Source: Bradyrhizobium sp. LMTR 3 | GTDB taxonomy: Bacteria; Pseudomonadota; Alphaproteobacteria; Rhizobiales; Xanthobacteraceae | NCBI RefSeq assembly: GCF_001693485.1 | Contig: NZ_MAXC01000043.1 | Coordinates: 496,001-560,000 of the forward strand | DNA: 64,000 bases | Direction of reading: 5' to 3' | Part shown: one piece after another, positions 29,801 to 37,929 of the stretch | Layout: every line of letters starts with the position of its first letter | How positions within the stretch are numbered: position 1 is the first letter of the stretch | The notes under the pieces: model-generated | The model's input: only the letters and a program-made list of their open reading frames with translations | Database searches by the model: none | Told to the model about the DNA's origin: nothing | Program-made: the position numbers and the translations under genes

Positions 29801-29971
29801 TTCGTGCCCGCGATGTTCATGGTGATGGACGATTTCGGCGCCCTGTGCTGGCGCCTCGGCAAGAAGCTGATCGTCTCCAGCGCGGAGACTGAGTCTGGTG
29901 ATCATGGATCGGACCATCACGGCGAGCCGCCGGCCAAGGGTCCGCCCGCGATGTCGCCTGCGGCGGAGTGA
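26822..29971 (+). CDS. RND multidrug/metabolite efflux transporter, inner-membrane pump
   Basis: Proton-driven pump of 1049 residues in the AcrB/MdtB (HAE1) family. Twelve TM helices come as one N-terminal plus two blocks of about six, with two large periplasmic loops. The proton-relay pair is seen in STGILVDDAIVEIENIV (two adjacent Asp in TM4), and the RND signature of the second half is GIVTKNAIMLVEFA in TM10. N-terminal SIRNPLPSIVFSIILLVLG is typical. It is translated together with the adaptor; no TolC-type gene adjoins, so a channel encoded elsewhere must be used. Substrates are not predictable. Confidence 0.95.
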   Translation: MALNISAWSIRNPLPSIVFSIILLVLGWVSFTKLAVTRLPSADIPVISVAVAQFGAAPAELEAQVTKTIEDGVSGVEGVRHISSSITDGLSVTTIQFALETNTDRALNDVKDAVTRVRANLPQNVNEPLIQRVDVIGLPIVTYAAISPGKTPEQLSYFVDDVVKRALQGVRGVAQVERIGGVEREILVSLDPDRLQAAGLTAVNVSQILRGTNVDLAGGRAEIGKNDQAIRTLAGAKTLNDLAGTMIPLFGGGEVRLDDLGTVTDTIADRRTFARFNGEPVVALGIKRSKGASDVVVAEAVQKRIDALKVAYPDVDLKLIDTSVNFTKGNYDAAISTLFEGAILAVIVVLLFLRDIRATIIAAISLPLSIFPAFWAMDLLGFSLNLVSFLAITLSTGILVDDAIVEIENIVRHMRMGKSPYRAALEAADEIGLAVIAISLTIIAIFAPASFMSGIAGQFFKQFGITVSVQVFFSLLAARFVTPVLAAYFLKDHPHEDPPPGRILQTYSKLVTWSVRHYFITVLIGFGVFAASIWSITLLPQGFLPAQDTARSLLAMELPPGSQLAYTEKVTEEIVARLRKRPEVKSIFVDGGRVPPGTQEVRRAALIINYTPKADRNITQRQLELEIGRELENVPDIRFWFLDENGLRAISLVVTGADSNIVNNVASELATQMKRIPIIANVISETALDRPELRIRPRAELAARLGVSTESLSQTIRVATIGDVGPALAKFDAGDRQVPIRVQLEDSARSDLQMLQQLRVPLGQRGERGGVPLSVVADIQLDQGPTSINRYDRERQATVAADLVGTAALGDATKMIYDLPVMKSLPKGVKVSPSGDAESLNELSEGFATAITAGLMMVYAVLVLLFGTFLQPITILFSLPLSIGGAIAALLLTGKQLTTPVWIGILMLMGIVTKNAIMLVEFASAAIREGRKREDAMIDAGMKRARPIVMTTIAMAAGMMPSALAFGAGGEFRSPMALAVIGGLIFSTILSLVFVPAMFMVMDDFGALCWRLGKKLIVSSAETESGDHGSDHHGEPPAKGPPAMSPAAE

Positions 29972-30003
29972 GGAGCAGCCTTGGCCGATCCGAGCGATCC
30001 CCG

Positions 30004-30288
30004 CTACCTATCGTTCTTCCAGGCTCTGCGAGATGTGTGCCGGATGTGCAAGATCTCCACGGCGTCTCGAACTCGATAGAATATTTTGTACGGATATCGA
30101 GCGACGAATATCATCCGCACATCGGGATCATCTGTCCGGTAGCCGCTGTGCGGATGGTCTTTGAGCTGCGCTACCGTCTCGCGAATGCTGGCCGCTACGT
30201 TCTTCGCGCCGCCGACAGATCGCTCTCTCAAATACTGCAATATTTGCTCTCGATCAGAGAACGCCGCGGGCGTGTAGCGTATTCTTAT
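30004..30288 (-). pseudogene. ParE/RelE-type toxin that has lost its start codon
   Basis: The frame encodes a 94-residue ParE-like RNase/gyrase-toxin fold: RIRYTPAAFSDREQILQYL at the start, then SGYRTDDPDVRMIFVARYP and YKIFYRVRDAVEILHIRHTSR at the end. At the place where the start should be, overlapping the antitoxin stop, the codon is ATA (30288-30286) with a TGA two codons upstream, and no ATG or GTG lies near. An ATG here would restore the usual ATGA overlap. Only an internal TTG (30240) remains, which would drop the first strand. It is therefore probably silent. Confidence 0.75.
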
Positions 30289-30512
30289 CCTTCATGACGC
30301 TTGTCGGCTTCGGCAACCTGCTCATCCGACACGAATTCCCCGCGGTCGGCCTCTGCCAGTCCCTTCCCGACAGCCGCCCGCTCGTCGTCGGACATCGTAT
30401 AGAGGCCGGTCCGGCGTGCCTCGATTTCGCGGGCGTACTCGGCAAGTTCCTCCTGGTCCTCGAGGGGCTAGGTCTCGGCGTGCTCGATCATTTCTTTAAG
30501 TATTCTGTTCAT
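30285..30512 (-). pseudogene. Antitoxin of the ParE-type pair, interrupted by a stop
   Basis: A 75-codon frame beginning MNRILKEMIEHAET at 30512 runs into TAG at 30470-30468 (codon 15) and then continues PLEDQEELAEYAREIEAR to KRHEG and TAA at 30285. The family usually has a residue such as Trp, Leu or Pro at that site; TGG to TAG is one G-to-A change. A restart at ATG 30395 would give a 36-residue fragment, perhaps able to bind toxin but without the DNA-binding N-terminus. The flanking code is intact, so decay looks recent. Confidence 0.75.
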
Positions 30513-30558
30513 GCGTTCATCATACCACAGGGGGCAATGCCTGACGATGGATGGGAAC

Positions 30559-31233
30559 CTACTCGTTCCTTGCCACCGCCGTCAGCTTGGTCATGTTCTG
30601 CAGCAAAATCCGCCCGCGCTGCAGGTCCAAGATGCCGTCCTTGCGCCAGAGCTGCAATTGTCGGTTGACGCTTTCGCGAGCGGCGCCGACGAAGACTCCG
30701 AGCTGCTCCTGCGAGATGTGAACTTCGGAACCGAAATCGGAAGCGAGCGCAACGAGCCTCCGCGCCAGCCGGACCGGCAGCGGCTGCAGCACGGATTCTT
30801 CCATCCGTTCGCTCTGCCAGCGGATGCGCTGGCACAACAGCGTGATGATCTTGATCGCGACCTTGGGCTCGCGTTCCAGGAAGGCGAGGAAATCCTCGCG
30901 CCGCAGCACGAACAGTTCCGACGGCTCGCCGGCAGTGGCGTCCGCGGTACGGCTCTGACCGTCGAGCACGGCGACTTCGCCGAAGAGATCGCCGGAGCCC
31001 ATGAAATTCAACGTCAGGCGGCTGCCGTCGGAGGCGCCGGTTTCGATCCGGATCTGGCCGCGGCGGACGCCGTACAGGGCGTCGCCGGGATCGCCCTTCT
31101 GGAACAACATTTCGCCGACGCCGAGCTGCTGGGTGTGGCAAAGGCCGGAGATGCGCTGCAATTCGTCGGCGCCCAAATCCGCAAACATCGGGTTCATTTT
31201 CAAAATGACCGCAAATTCGGCCTGTTTAGTCAT
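30559..31233 (-). CDS. Crp/Fnr family transcriptional regulator
   Basis: Regulator of 224 residues: an N-terminal cyclic-nucleotide-binding beta-roll (about 10-120; GEMLFQKGDPGDALYGVRRGQI and MGSGDLFGEVAVLDGQSRTA with the phosphate-binding Arg), a dimerisation helix, and a C-terminal Crp winged helix (HISQEQLGVFVGAARESVNR). No N-terminal Cys cluster is present, so it is Crp-like and not an O2-sensing Fnr. The ATG at 31233 follows GGAAGGCGATACA. A near-consensus Crp site lies upstream (31300-31315), which suggests autoregulation. The membrane cyclase encoded 2.5 kb away could supply its ligand. Confidence 0.92.
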   Translation of the reverse strand: MTKQAEFAVILKMNPMFADLGADELQRISGLCHTQQLGVGEMLFQKGDPGDALYGVRRGQIRIETGASDGSRLTLNFMGSGDLFGEVAVLDGQSRTADATAGEPSELFVLRREDFLAFLEREPKVAIKIITLLCQRIRWQSERMEESVLQPLPVRLARRLVALASDFGSEVHISQEQLGVFVGAARESVNRQLQLWRKDGILDLQRGRILLQNMTKLTAVARNE

Positions 31234-31299
31234 TGTATCGCCTTCCAGATCGGCTCCACCGCCCCCGAACGCCGTTAGCAGGATTCCCCTGCCGACGAG

Positions 31300-31315
31300 T
31301 GTGTCATAAGTCACA
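31300..31315. promoter_or_regulatory. Candidate Crp box TGTGTCATAAGTCACA
   Basis: It differs from the Crp consensus TGTGA-N6-TCACA at one base. The site lies about 67-82 bp upstream of the Crp/Fnr start and 136 bp upstream of the divergent AsmA gene, so either could be controlled. Confidence 0.45.
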
Positions 31316-31450
31316 TAACTTTGCAGTACCCCCGGATTATTTTTGGCTGCATTGGGCGCTATCCCTTTCCGGGATAAGCTCGCCCGACCGGTTGCGACGG
31401 CGTGTCGAGCCACCGAAATAAGAGCCGTTTGCGCGGTCTGGAATGTCGAT

Positions 31451-33517
31451 ATGAGAGCACTGAAAATTGCCGGCGCCATCATTGCCGCCGTGATCGTCGT
31501 CATCGCGCTGCTGCTGGTGATCGGCATCCCCTCGGGCTACCTGAAGGCCGAGATCCAGGAGCGGATCGAGCGCGAGACCGGCTACAAGCTCGCCATCAAT
31601 GGCGGCGCCAAGATCGGCCTGTGGCCACAGCTCAACATCCGGCTGAACGATGTCACGCTGCAGGATCCCAGGGATCGCGACATCAACCATCGTTTCACGG
31701 CCTCGAGCATCGAGGCGGACGTGACGCTGGCGAGCCTGTGGGCCGGCCGGCCGCAGATCACCGAACTCGTCATCATTCGCCCGGTGGTGAATTTGCCCCT
31801 GAAGCGCGAGCGCGTCAGGGAGGCCAATCCTCCCTCGAAGCCCGCCGGCGGCAAGACGGCGGACGCCTTTTCGATCGAGCATGTCAGCGTCACCGGCGGC
31901 ACCATCGTGTTCTCCAATCTGCGCGACCGCGTCGAGAACAGGATCGAGACCGTCAACGCCGACATCACGATTGATGCGGACCGCAAGGTCACGCTATCAG
32001 GCAGCGCGCGCAGCGGCGGCCATCCGCTGAAAGTCGAAGCCAAGGCGGCGCTGCCCGCCGCCCCGGTCGAACGGCAGAACATCCCGGCCGAGATCAAGAT
32101 CGATGCGCCGGGCCTGTTGCACGCGCAGCTCACAGCCAAGGCCGAAGCCCGGCTCAACGGCTCGGTCGTGATGATCAACGGCGTCACCGGCGCCCTCGGC
32201 GACGGCGCGTTCAACGGCTGGGCCTCGGTCGATCTGTCGAGCAAGCCGCTCGTGAAGCTCGACCTCGATTTCCAGAAGCTCACGGTCGCGATGCCGCGCA
32301 GCACCGATTCTTCCTCAGGCCAGCCCTGGAGCAACGCAACGATCGACGTCAACGGGCTCAACTACGTCGACCTGCAGGCGCGCATTTCTGCGGCCGAACT
32401 CAAGATCGGCGACGCGCGCTTCACCCCTGCCGCGATCGACGCCACGCTCGCAAGCGGCGTCTTGAAGGCGCAGGTTTCCAACCTTGGCGCCTATGACGGC
32501 AACGCCAATGGCGACCTGACCGTCGACGTCTCCACCGCCAATCCCACTTATGCGATGCGGGCCGACCTCACCGGCGTTCGCGCGCTGCCGCTGCTGGATG
32601 GCCTTGCCGATTTCGACAGGATTGACGGCAGGATGCAGGCGAAGATCAGCGTGCGCTCCAACGGTACCAGCCAGCGCGCGATCATGTCGAACATGGCGGG
32701 CACCGCCTTCGTCGTGTTCCAGGACGGCGCCATCAAGGGGCTCAATGTCGCGCAAATGATCCGCTCGCTGACGGCGAGCACGCTGTCGGGCTGGCAGGAG
32801 AGCGATGAGAAGGCGACGGACCTCAGCCAGCTTTCGGCGTCGTTCAAGGTCGACAAGGGGCAGGCGCAGACCACCGATCTCAACCTCGTCGGCCCGCTGG
32901 TGAAGATGACCGGCGTCGGCACCATCGATCTCGGCACCAAGCAGATCGGCTTCCGTGTCGAGCCGAAACTGGTGATGACCACCGAAGGCCAGGGCCGCGT
33001 CAGCGATCCGGTCGGGCTCGGCATTCCCGTGATGATCGAGGGACCGTGGGGGAGCCCGCGGATTTATCCGGAGATGCAGGGCATTCTCGATAATCCCGAC
33101 GCCGCCTATGCCAAGCTGAGGGAGATGGGCAAGGGCCTGTTCGGCGCGAACGGCGCCGGGCTGGGCGCTGCAATCGGCAACCTGCTCGGCGGCGGACAAC
33201 AGGGTGCGGCCGGCGGACAGGGCACTGCGCCCGGCAGCGGCCAGACGGGCGGCAGACAGAATGATCCGCTCGGCGGCCAGCTTGGTGAGACCATCGGCAA
33301 TCTCATTCAGGGCCTGGGTGGATTGGGCCAGAGCCAGCCTCAAGGCGGCGCGCGCCCGGGCGGTCAGCGGAGCCTGACGCCGACTTCGCCAGCCGAGGCG
33401 CCGGCCCAAGCCGCGCCGGCCGAGCCGGCAACTCCCGCAGCACCACCGAGCGATACGACGGCGCAGCAGGACAGCCAGCCGATGAACGAGGTGTTGCGCC
33501 AGTTGTTCAATCGGTGA
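31451..33517 (+). CDS. AsmA family protein
   Basis: Protein of 688 residues anchored by an N-terminal TM helix (about 5-27) with a large periplasmic part. AsmA signatures are GYKLAINGGAKIGLWPQLNIRLNDVTL at the start and, in the C-terminal AsmA domain, LTGVRALPLLDGLADFDRIDGR, IMSNMAGTAFVVFQDGAIKG and GLGIPVMIEGPWGSPRIYPE. A low-complexity Gly/Gln/Pro/Ala tail (about 560-675) follows. Members bridge the envelope and help in lipid transport or outer-membrane assembly. The start is ATG 31451. It is divergent from the Crp/Fnr gene. Confidence 0.92.
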   Translation: MRALKIAGAIIAAVIVVIALLLVIGIPSGYLKAEIQERIERETGYKLAINGGAKIGLWPQLNIRLNDVTLQDPRDRDINHRFTASSIEADVTLASLWAGRPQITELVIIRPVVNLPLKRERVREANPPSKPAGGKTADAFSIEHVSVTGGTIVFSNLRDRVENRIETVNADITIDADRKVTLSGSARSGGHPLKVEAKAALPAAPVERQNIPAEIKIDAPGLLHAQLTAKAEARLNGSVVMINGVTGALGDGAFNGWASVDLSSKPLVKLDLDFQKLTVAMPRSTDSSSGQPWSNATIDVNGLNYVDLQARISAAELKIGDARFTPAAIDATLASGVLKAQVSNLGAYDGNANGDLTVDVSTANPTYAMRADLTGVRALPLLDGLADFDRIDGRMQAKISVRSNGTSQRAIMSNMAGTAFVVFQDGAIKGLNVAQMIRSLTASTLSGWQESDEKATDLSQLSASFKVDKGQAQTTDLNLVGPLVKMTGVGTIDLGTKQIGFRVEPKLVMTTEGQGRVSDPVGLGIPVMIEGPWGSPRIYPEMQGILDNPDAAYAKLREMGKGLFGANGAGLGAAIGNLLGGGQQGAAGGQGTAPGSGQTGGRQNDPLGGQLGETIGNLIQGLGGLGQSQPQGGARPGGQRSLTPTSPAEAPAQAAPAEPATPAAPPSDTTAQQDSQPMNEVLRQLFNR

Positions 33518-33690
33518 GGCCCACGGCCCCGTTTCCTGCCTGAAATCCGGGCTAACCATGCCGGCGGAGGGTCCGCCAGCCCCCTCAATTCGTGCTAAAC
33601 AGGCCTCATCCGGGGCCCCGATTGCGGCCGGCCCCGCAGCAAGCGACGAACGGATGCGCATGCTCAAGGGCGTGACGCACGAGGGTCCGG

Positions 33691-36141
33691 ATGAGCGAGG
33701 GCAACGATAGAGCAAAGTTTCGGCGCGAAGGGCTGTTTGCCAAATACGTCGTCGCGCTGGTCGGGCTCGTCGTGTTCGTGCTGGCCATCAACGGCGCGAT
33801 GGAAATCTGGATCACCTATCGCGGCATCAAGAGCTCGCTCCACGACGGCATGTCGGATAAGGCGGAGGCGACCGCCAAGCGGATCGCGCAATCGGTCTCC
33901 GAGCTGGAGCGGCAGATCTCCTGGGTGACGCGCGCCTCCACCAAGACGATCGAGGATCGCCGCGCCGACTACACACAATTGCTGCGGCAGGTGCCGCAGG
34001 TCAGCCAGCTCTCGCTGCTTGGCAGTAACGGCCGCGAGCAGCTCCGCCTGACGCGGCAGACCGTCACGCTCGGCAGCAACGCCGATTTCTCCCGCGATGT
34101 CCGCTTTACCGAAACCGTCTCGCGCGGCACCAGCTTTGCCCCGGCCTATCTGCGCGACCAGCAGCCGTTCATGTCGATCGCGCTGTCGCATGCCGACGGC
34201 AGCATCACGGTTGCCGAGATCGATCTCGATTTCCTCTCCGAATTTTTGATCGACGCCCAGGTCGGCAGGGTGGCATATGCCTATGTCACGGACGCCAAGG
34301 GCGAGGTGCTGGCCAGGTCCTCGAACGGGCCCGAGGTCGGCAAGGATCTGTCGGCGCTGCCGCAGGTCGCTGCCGTCAGCAAGCCCGGCGGCGTCGCGCC
34401 AAGGTCGGGCACCGATGCCAATGGCGATGCCGTGCTGACGACATCGAGCTTGGTGCCGAAACTCGGCTGGCGCGTGTTCTTCGAACAGCCGACGGCGCAG
34501 GCGCTGACGCCGATCCGCGATCAGCTCGTGCGAATCGCGCTGTTGATCGCGCTTGGCCTCGTAGTCGCGATCATCGCCGGCACCATCATGGCACGGCGCC
34601 TGCTGGTGCCGATCACCGCGCTGCAGGCCGGCGCGCGGCGGCTCGGCGCCGGCGATTTCGGCCACCGCATCGAGGTGAAGACGTCGGATGAGTTGGAGGA
34701 GCTCGCCAACCAGTTCAACGGCATGGCCGGGCAGCTCGCCGAGACCTATTCGAACCTCGAAACCAAGGTGAACGAGCGGACGCGGGACCTGGCGCAATCG
34801 ATCAACGAGCTCAAGGTGCTCGAGGAGGTCGGCCGCGCGGTCGCCTCCTCGCTCGATCTCAACGCGGTGCTGCCCACGGTCGCCGCGCGCGCGCTCGAGA
34901 TCACGCATGCCGATGCCGTGCTGATCTATGGCTATGACGCCGGCAATCATCAGTTCAGCCTCACTGAGGCCATCGGCATCGACAAGGCTGCCGAAGGCCG
35001 CCATCGCGCCATCGACGCCGACCATTCGCCGCTCGGCGAAGCCGCCACCAGCGGCGAGCCGATCGCGATCCCGCAGCTTGGCGCAACGCCCGAACATCCG
35101 CTGCGCGATGTCGCAATGGAAGCCGGCTTCCACTCGGTGCTGGTGGTGCCGCTGGTCGATCAGACCGGCATCTTGGGATCGCTGGTGGTGCTGCGGCGGA
35201 ACGAAGGCGAATTCTCCGCCAATCTGATCGGCCTGATGAAGACCTTTGCTCACCAGGCAGTGCTGGCGATGCGCAATGCGCGGCTGTTTTCCGAAGTGGA
35301 CCACAAGAGCCATGAGTTGCTCGCCGCCAACGACATCGTGCGCGAACAGGCGAGCAAGCTGCAGGAGCAGACCGACCAGCTCCGCGACTGGAACCGCTCG
35401 CTGGAGGAGCGCGTGGAGACGCAGCTCGGCGAGATCGAGCGCATCCGGCGGCTGGAGCGTTTCCTGGCGCCGCAGGTGGCGCAACTGATCGCCTCCTCCG
35501 ACGGCCATGAGGGCCTGCTCGACAGCCACCGCCGCGAGGTGACGGTGGTGTTCTGCGACCTGCGCGGCTTTACCGCGTTCACCGAGACCACCGAGCCGGA
35601 AGAGGCGATGAACGTGCTGCGCGAATATCACGCAGCGCTCGGCGAACTGATCTTCAAGTATGAGGGCACGCTCGACCGCTATGCCGGCGATGGCGTGATG
35701 ATCCTGTTCAACGCGCCGATCCAGTTCGAGGACCACACCGCGCGCGCGGTGCGGATGGCGGTGGAAATGCGCGACACCATCGGCGGCCTGACCGAGAAGT
35801 GGCGCAACCGCGGCCACAATCTCGGCTTCGGTATCGGCATTGCGCTCGGCTACGCCACCCTCGGCCAGATCGGCTTCGAGCAACGCCTGGAATACGCCGC
35901 GATCGGCAGCGTGACCAATCTCGCGTCGAGACTCTGCGACGAAGCCAAGGCCAACCAGATCGTGGTGAGCCGCCGCGTCTACGGCATGGTCGAGCCATGG
36001 GTCGAGGGCCGCCCGATCGATGATCTGAATCTGAAGGGATTCAATCATCCGATTTTGGCGGCGGAGATCATCGCCTGGCGCGAGTCGGTCGACAACGTCG
36101 TCGATGCCGCCGCGGCGGCACGACGGAAGAAGATGCAGTAG
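33691..36141 (+). CDS. Membrane adenylate/guanylate cyclase with Cache, HAMP and GAF domains
   Basis: Class III nucleotide cyclase of 816 residues that makes cAMP or cGMP. The order is TM1 (about 17-39), a periplasmic Cache-like sensor (to about 275), TM2 (about 283-306), HAMP (307-360), GAF (about 385-540), a coiled coil (545-590) and the catalytic domain (about 610-780). Metal-binding Asp residues are D623 in VVFCDLRGFTAFTE and D667 in RYAGDGVMILFNAP, 44 apart as expected. The typical FGIGIALGYATLGQIG and IGSVTNLASRLCDEA stretches are present. It starts at ATG 33691, 173 bp after AsmA. A Crp-type regulator nearby is a possible receiver of the signal. Confidence 0.93.
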   Translation: MSEGNDRAKFRREGLFAKYVVALVGLVVFVLAINGAMEIWITYRGIKSSLHDGMSDKAEATAKRIAQSVSELERQISWVTRASTKTIEDRRADYTQLLRQVPQVSQLSLLGSNGREQLRLTRQTVTLGSNADFSRDVRFTETVSRGTSFAPAYLRDQQPFMSIALSHADGSITVAEIDLDFLSEFLIDAQVGRVAYAYVTDAKGEVLARSSNGPEVGKDLSALPQVAAVSKPGGVAPRSGTDANGDAVLTTSSLVPKLGWRVFFEQPTAQALTPIRDQLVRIALLIALGLVVAIIAGTIMARRLLVPITALQAGARRLGAGDFGHRIEVKTSDELEELANQFNGMAGQLAETYSNLETKVNERTRDLAQSINELKVLEEVGRAVASSLDLNAVLPTVAARALEITHADAVLIYGYDAGNHQFSLTEAIGIDKAAEGRHRAIDADHSPLGEAATSGEPIAIPQLGATPEHPLRDVAMEAGFHSVLVVPLVDQTGILGSLVVLRRNEGEFSANLIGLMKTFAHQAVLAMRNARLFSEVDHKSHELLAANDIVREQASKLQEQTDQLRDWNRSLEERVETQLGEIERIRRLERFLAPQVAQLIASSDGHEGLLDSHRREVTVVFCDLRGFTAFTETTEPEEAMNVLREYHAALGELIFKYEGTLDRYAGDGVMILFNAPIQFEDHTARAVRMAVEMRDTIGGLTEKWRNRGHNLGFGIGIALGYATLGQIGFEQRLEYAAIGSVTNLASRLCDEAKANQIVVSRRVYGMVEPWVEGRPIDDLNLKGFNHPILAAEIIAWRESVDNVVDAAAAARRKKMQ

Positions 36142-36154
36142 CCGCGTCCCCTCC

Positions 36155-36318
36155 CGTCATCCCTGCGAACGTTTCCGTCGTCCCTGCGAACGCTGGGACC
36201 CATAACCACTGCTCGGACTTGTTGAAACAAGCCGTCTCCCCGCGTGCCCCTTACGCCGGCCGCGGCGTATGGGTCCCTGCGCCGAGTGCGCGGTTGCGCA
36301 CGGAGGCAGGGACGACGG
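36155..36318. repeat. Palindromic repeat with GTCCCTGCG/CGCAGGGAC arms
   Basis: Arms CGTCGTCCCTGCGAACGC...GGGACCCATA at the left and TATGGGTCCCTGCGC...GCAGGGACGACG at the right. Related to 4506-4623. It forms the first part of the 937-bp gene-free region between the cyclase and DUF1127 genes. Confidence 0.7.
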
Positions 36319-36374
36319 CGAATGCGCCGTGCGCTCGCTTCAGAATTTCAAACAGCCCGGAACGTTCTCTCCGT

Positions 36375-36459
36375 CGTCATTGCGAGCGAAGCGAAGCAAT
36401 CCATGGCGCGGCAGAACGGATGCATGGATTGCTTCGTCGCTTCGCTCCTCGCAATGACG
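36375..36459. repeat. Palindromic repeat (CGTCATTGCGAGCGAAGCGAAG type)
   Basis: CGTCATTGCGAGCGAAGCGA is mirrored by TCGCTCCTCGCAATGACG, and an inner arm GCAATCCATG pairs with CATGGATTGC. Near-perfect 85-bp dyad; same family as 3996-4050. Confidence 0.88.
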
Positions 36460-36479
36460 GCGGAACAAACACACACCAA

Positions 36480-37020
36480 ATCCTCCCGCAGCGCCGTTGC
36501 GCGCGAGGATTTGCTCTATTCGCTCGCCCTCACAAAAATCAGAGGGCGCAGGGAAGACCGGGTGCTCGCTGCACCCGCGGTCTCGCGCGCGATTTGCGCA
36601 TAAAGAAAATGCCACACGAGCATACAGGTCCAGCGGAAACACTCCGGCCTTCCCTGCGCAATGGCTTACGGCTTATACGTGATCTCCCCGGAGAACGGCT
36701 TTCTTGCCTCCGTCGCCCCTGAGAAGCTTCGCTTCTCACGAACTTGACGCCAGCACCGCGAACGTCAGGACCACACGACTTCACCGTACGCTTCAGCGCC
36801 GCTCGCCGGCGCTAAGTCTGCGCCCCGACGCTGCCTGCGTCCACCGCACCCCGCCCCAACGTCCGTGACGATGGCGATACGCCCCTCTTGGTGGGACGGG
36901 ATGCGCGGAGTTGTAGGACTGATTTGGGTCAATCGCGAAGCGGAATATTTTTGCGCGCAGGACTGGACGGGGCAAATCACGTTGAGACCGTTGGAGAAAT
37001 TTGTTCAACCGCGCACGCAC
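36480..37020. repeat. Probable ~0.5 kb dispersed non-coding repeat
   Basis: A gene-free block with stretches such as GACCGGGTGCTCGCTGCACC, ATGCCACACGAGCATACAGG, TTACGGCTTATACGTGATCT and TGGACGGGGCAAATCACG. I recall this sequence type as recurring many times in Bradyrhizobium genomes, where it often yields spurious short protein predictions. All frames here are short and lack coding character. Its exact ends cannot be fixed from one copy. Confidence 0.55.
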
Positions 37021-37078
37021 CGCGTTGCGGCAACCGCCGCGGCCGCCTGACAACAAGCCACGTGGACGCCCCCGCCTG

Positions 37079-37345
37079 TCAGTGCCAACCGGGCTGCTGC
37101 ATTCGCGCGCGGGTCTGCGCCAATTCTTCGAGGCTGCTGTCGATCTGCGTGCGGTACATGCCGATATCCTCGAGATGGCGATCGTCGAGCTTGCGCAGGG
37201 CCTCGCGCATGGCGTGCCGTTCGTGGCGCGCAATGACCGCTGCGAGGAAGCGGTTGACGAGACGGCGCAGGCGCGCGAGCCAAACCGCAGTTCGCCAGGC
37301 AAATGGTCTGGTGGCGGAGGCCGGAATGGTGGTCAGCATAGTCAT
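37079..37345 (-). CDS. DUF1127 family small protein
   Basis: Protein of 88 residues with an Arg-rich helical core; the DUF1127 signature is LRKLDDRHLEDIGMYRTQI, preceded by RHERHAMREAL. Small alphaproteobacterial members bind RNA or act in phosphate and carbon metabolism and stress responses; the role here is unknown. The ATG at 37345 is used; an alternative ATG (37339) would drop two residues. It is transcribed alone, flanked by the dispersed repeat. Confidence 0.88.
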   Translation of the reverse strand: MTMLTTIPASATRPFAWRTAVWLARLRRLVNRFLAAVIARHERHAMREALRKLDDRHLEDIGMYRTQIDSSLEELAQTRARMQQPGWH

Positions 37346-37515
37346 GGCTATTTTCTTTCAAACGGTAGCCGGAACCCGGTGAGCTTGCCGGGCACCCTCT
37401 CTATCGAAGGCCTGCTGCCAGCATGGTGTCAGCAGGCTTCGGTACGTACGCCTGAAGGCGCGACGAGCACCGGACCCGGCTGGATCAAGGATCTAAAATG
37501 AGGGAACGATGAACC

Positions 37516-37548
37516 GCATCACCGGCAGGGCCAGCCCGCCGGTGATGC
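37516..37548 (-). terminator. Hairpin downstream of the tautomerase gene
   Basis: Perfect 11-bp stem GCATCACCGGC (37516-37526) with mirror at 37538-37548, an 11-base loop. It sits 14 bp beyond the tautomerase stop. No T-run follows on the minus strand, so factor-independent termination is uncertain. Confidence 0.45.
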
Positions 37549-37561
37549 AAGACGAAGCTCG

Positions 37562-37789
37562 TCAGGCCACCTTTCGTCCGGCCGCGAGATCCTTGACGGC
37601 TTCGGTGGTCAGCGGCTGACCACCGACGCCCCAATCGCCGCTCGCGACTTCAGAAATCTTGACCCAGGTAACGCCGCGCATGTTCTCGCCTTCGATCGCC
37701 ACCATGGCGTCCGTAAGCTTCCTGATCATCTGGCTCTTCTGCTCGGAATTGAACACGTTCTCGATGACGTGAACCTCTATCAATGGCAT
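37562..37789 (-). CDS. 4-oxalocrotonate tautomerase family protein
   Basis: Small tautomerase of 75 residues. After removal of Met the catalytic Pro is first (MPLIEVHVIENVF), as the family needs; the typical helix FNSEQKSQMIRKLTDAMVAI and strand TWVKISEVASGDWGVGGQPL follow. It is longer than the usual 62 residues, with the C-terminal part of the cis-CaaD/MIF-like small tautomerases of the TomN/YdcE sort. The ATG at 37789 has AAGGAGAACTGC upstream. No aromatic meta-cleavage genes adjoin, so the substrate is unknown. Confidence 0.9.
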   Translation of the reverse strand: MPLIEVHVIENVFNSEQKSQMIRKLTDAMVAIEGENMRGVTWVKISEVASGDWGVGGQPLTTEAVKDLAAGRKVA

Positions 37790-37929
37790 GCAGTTCTCCT
37801 TGATGCTTGCCTCGCGGCAGCGACGGCAGCGTCAACATGCCCGTTACGACCGGCCAAGACTTTCAGACCGCTATGATTTGCCGTCCAGACTCTCTTGAGA
37901 TATCGCCGCGAACCTATTCCAAATCTCAA

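Noticed and set aside
30559..31233. Naming the Crp/Fnr protein an oxygen sensor (FNR/FixK)
   Set aside because: No N-terminal Cys cluster and an intact cyclic-nucleotide-type pocket.
33664..36048. Long open frame (about 790 codons) on the minus strand opposite the cyclase gene
   Set aside because: It is a mirror of the high-GC codon bias of the cyclase; the translation is low-complexity (His/Arg/Gln/Asp-rich) without domains.
36219..37050. Several short open frames between the cyclase and DUF1127 genes
   Set aside because: They overlap palindromic and dispersed repeats, and lack ribosome sites and family features.
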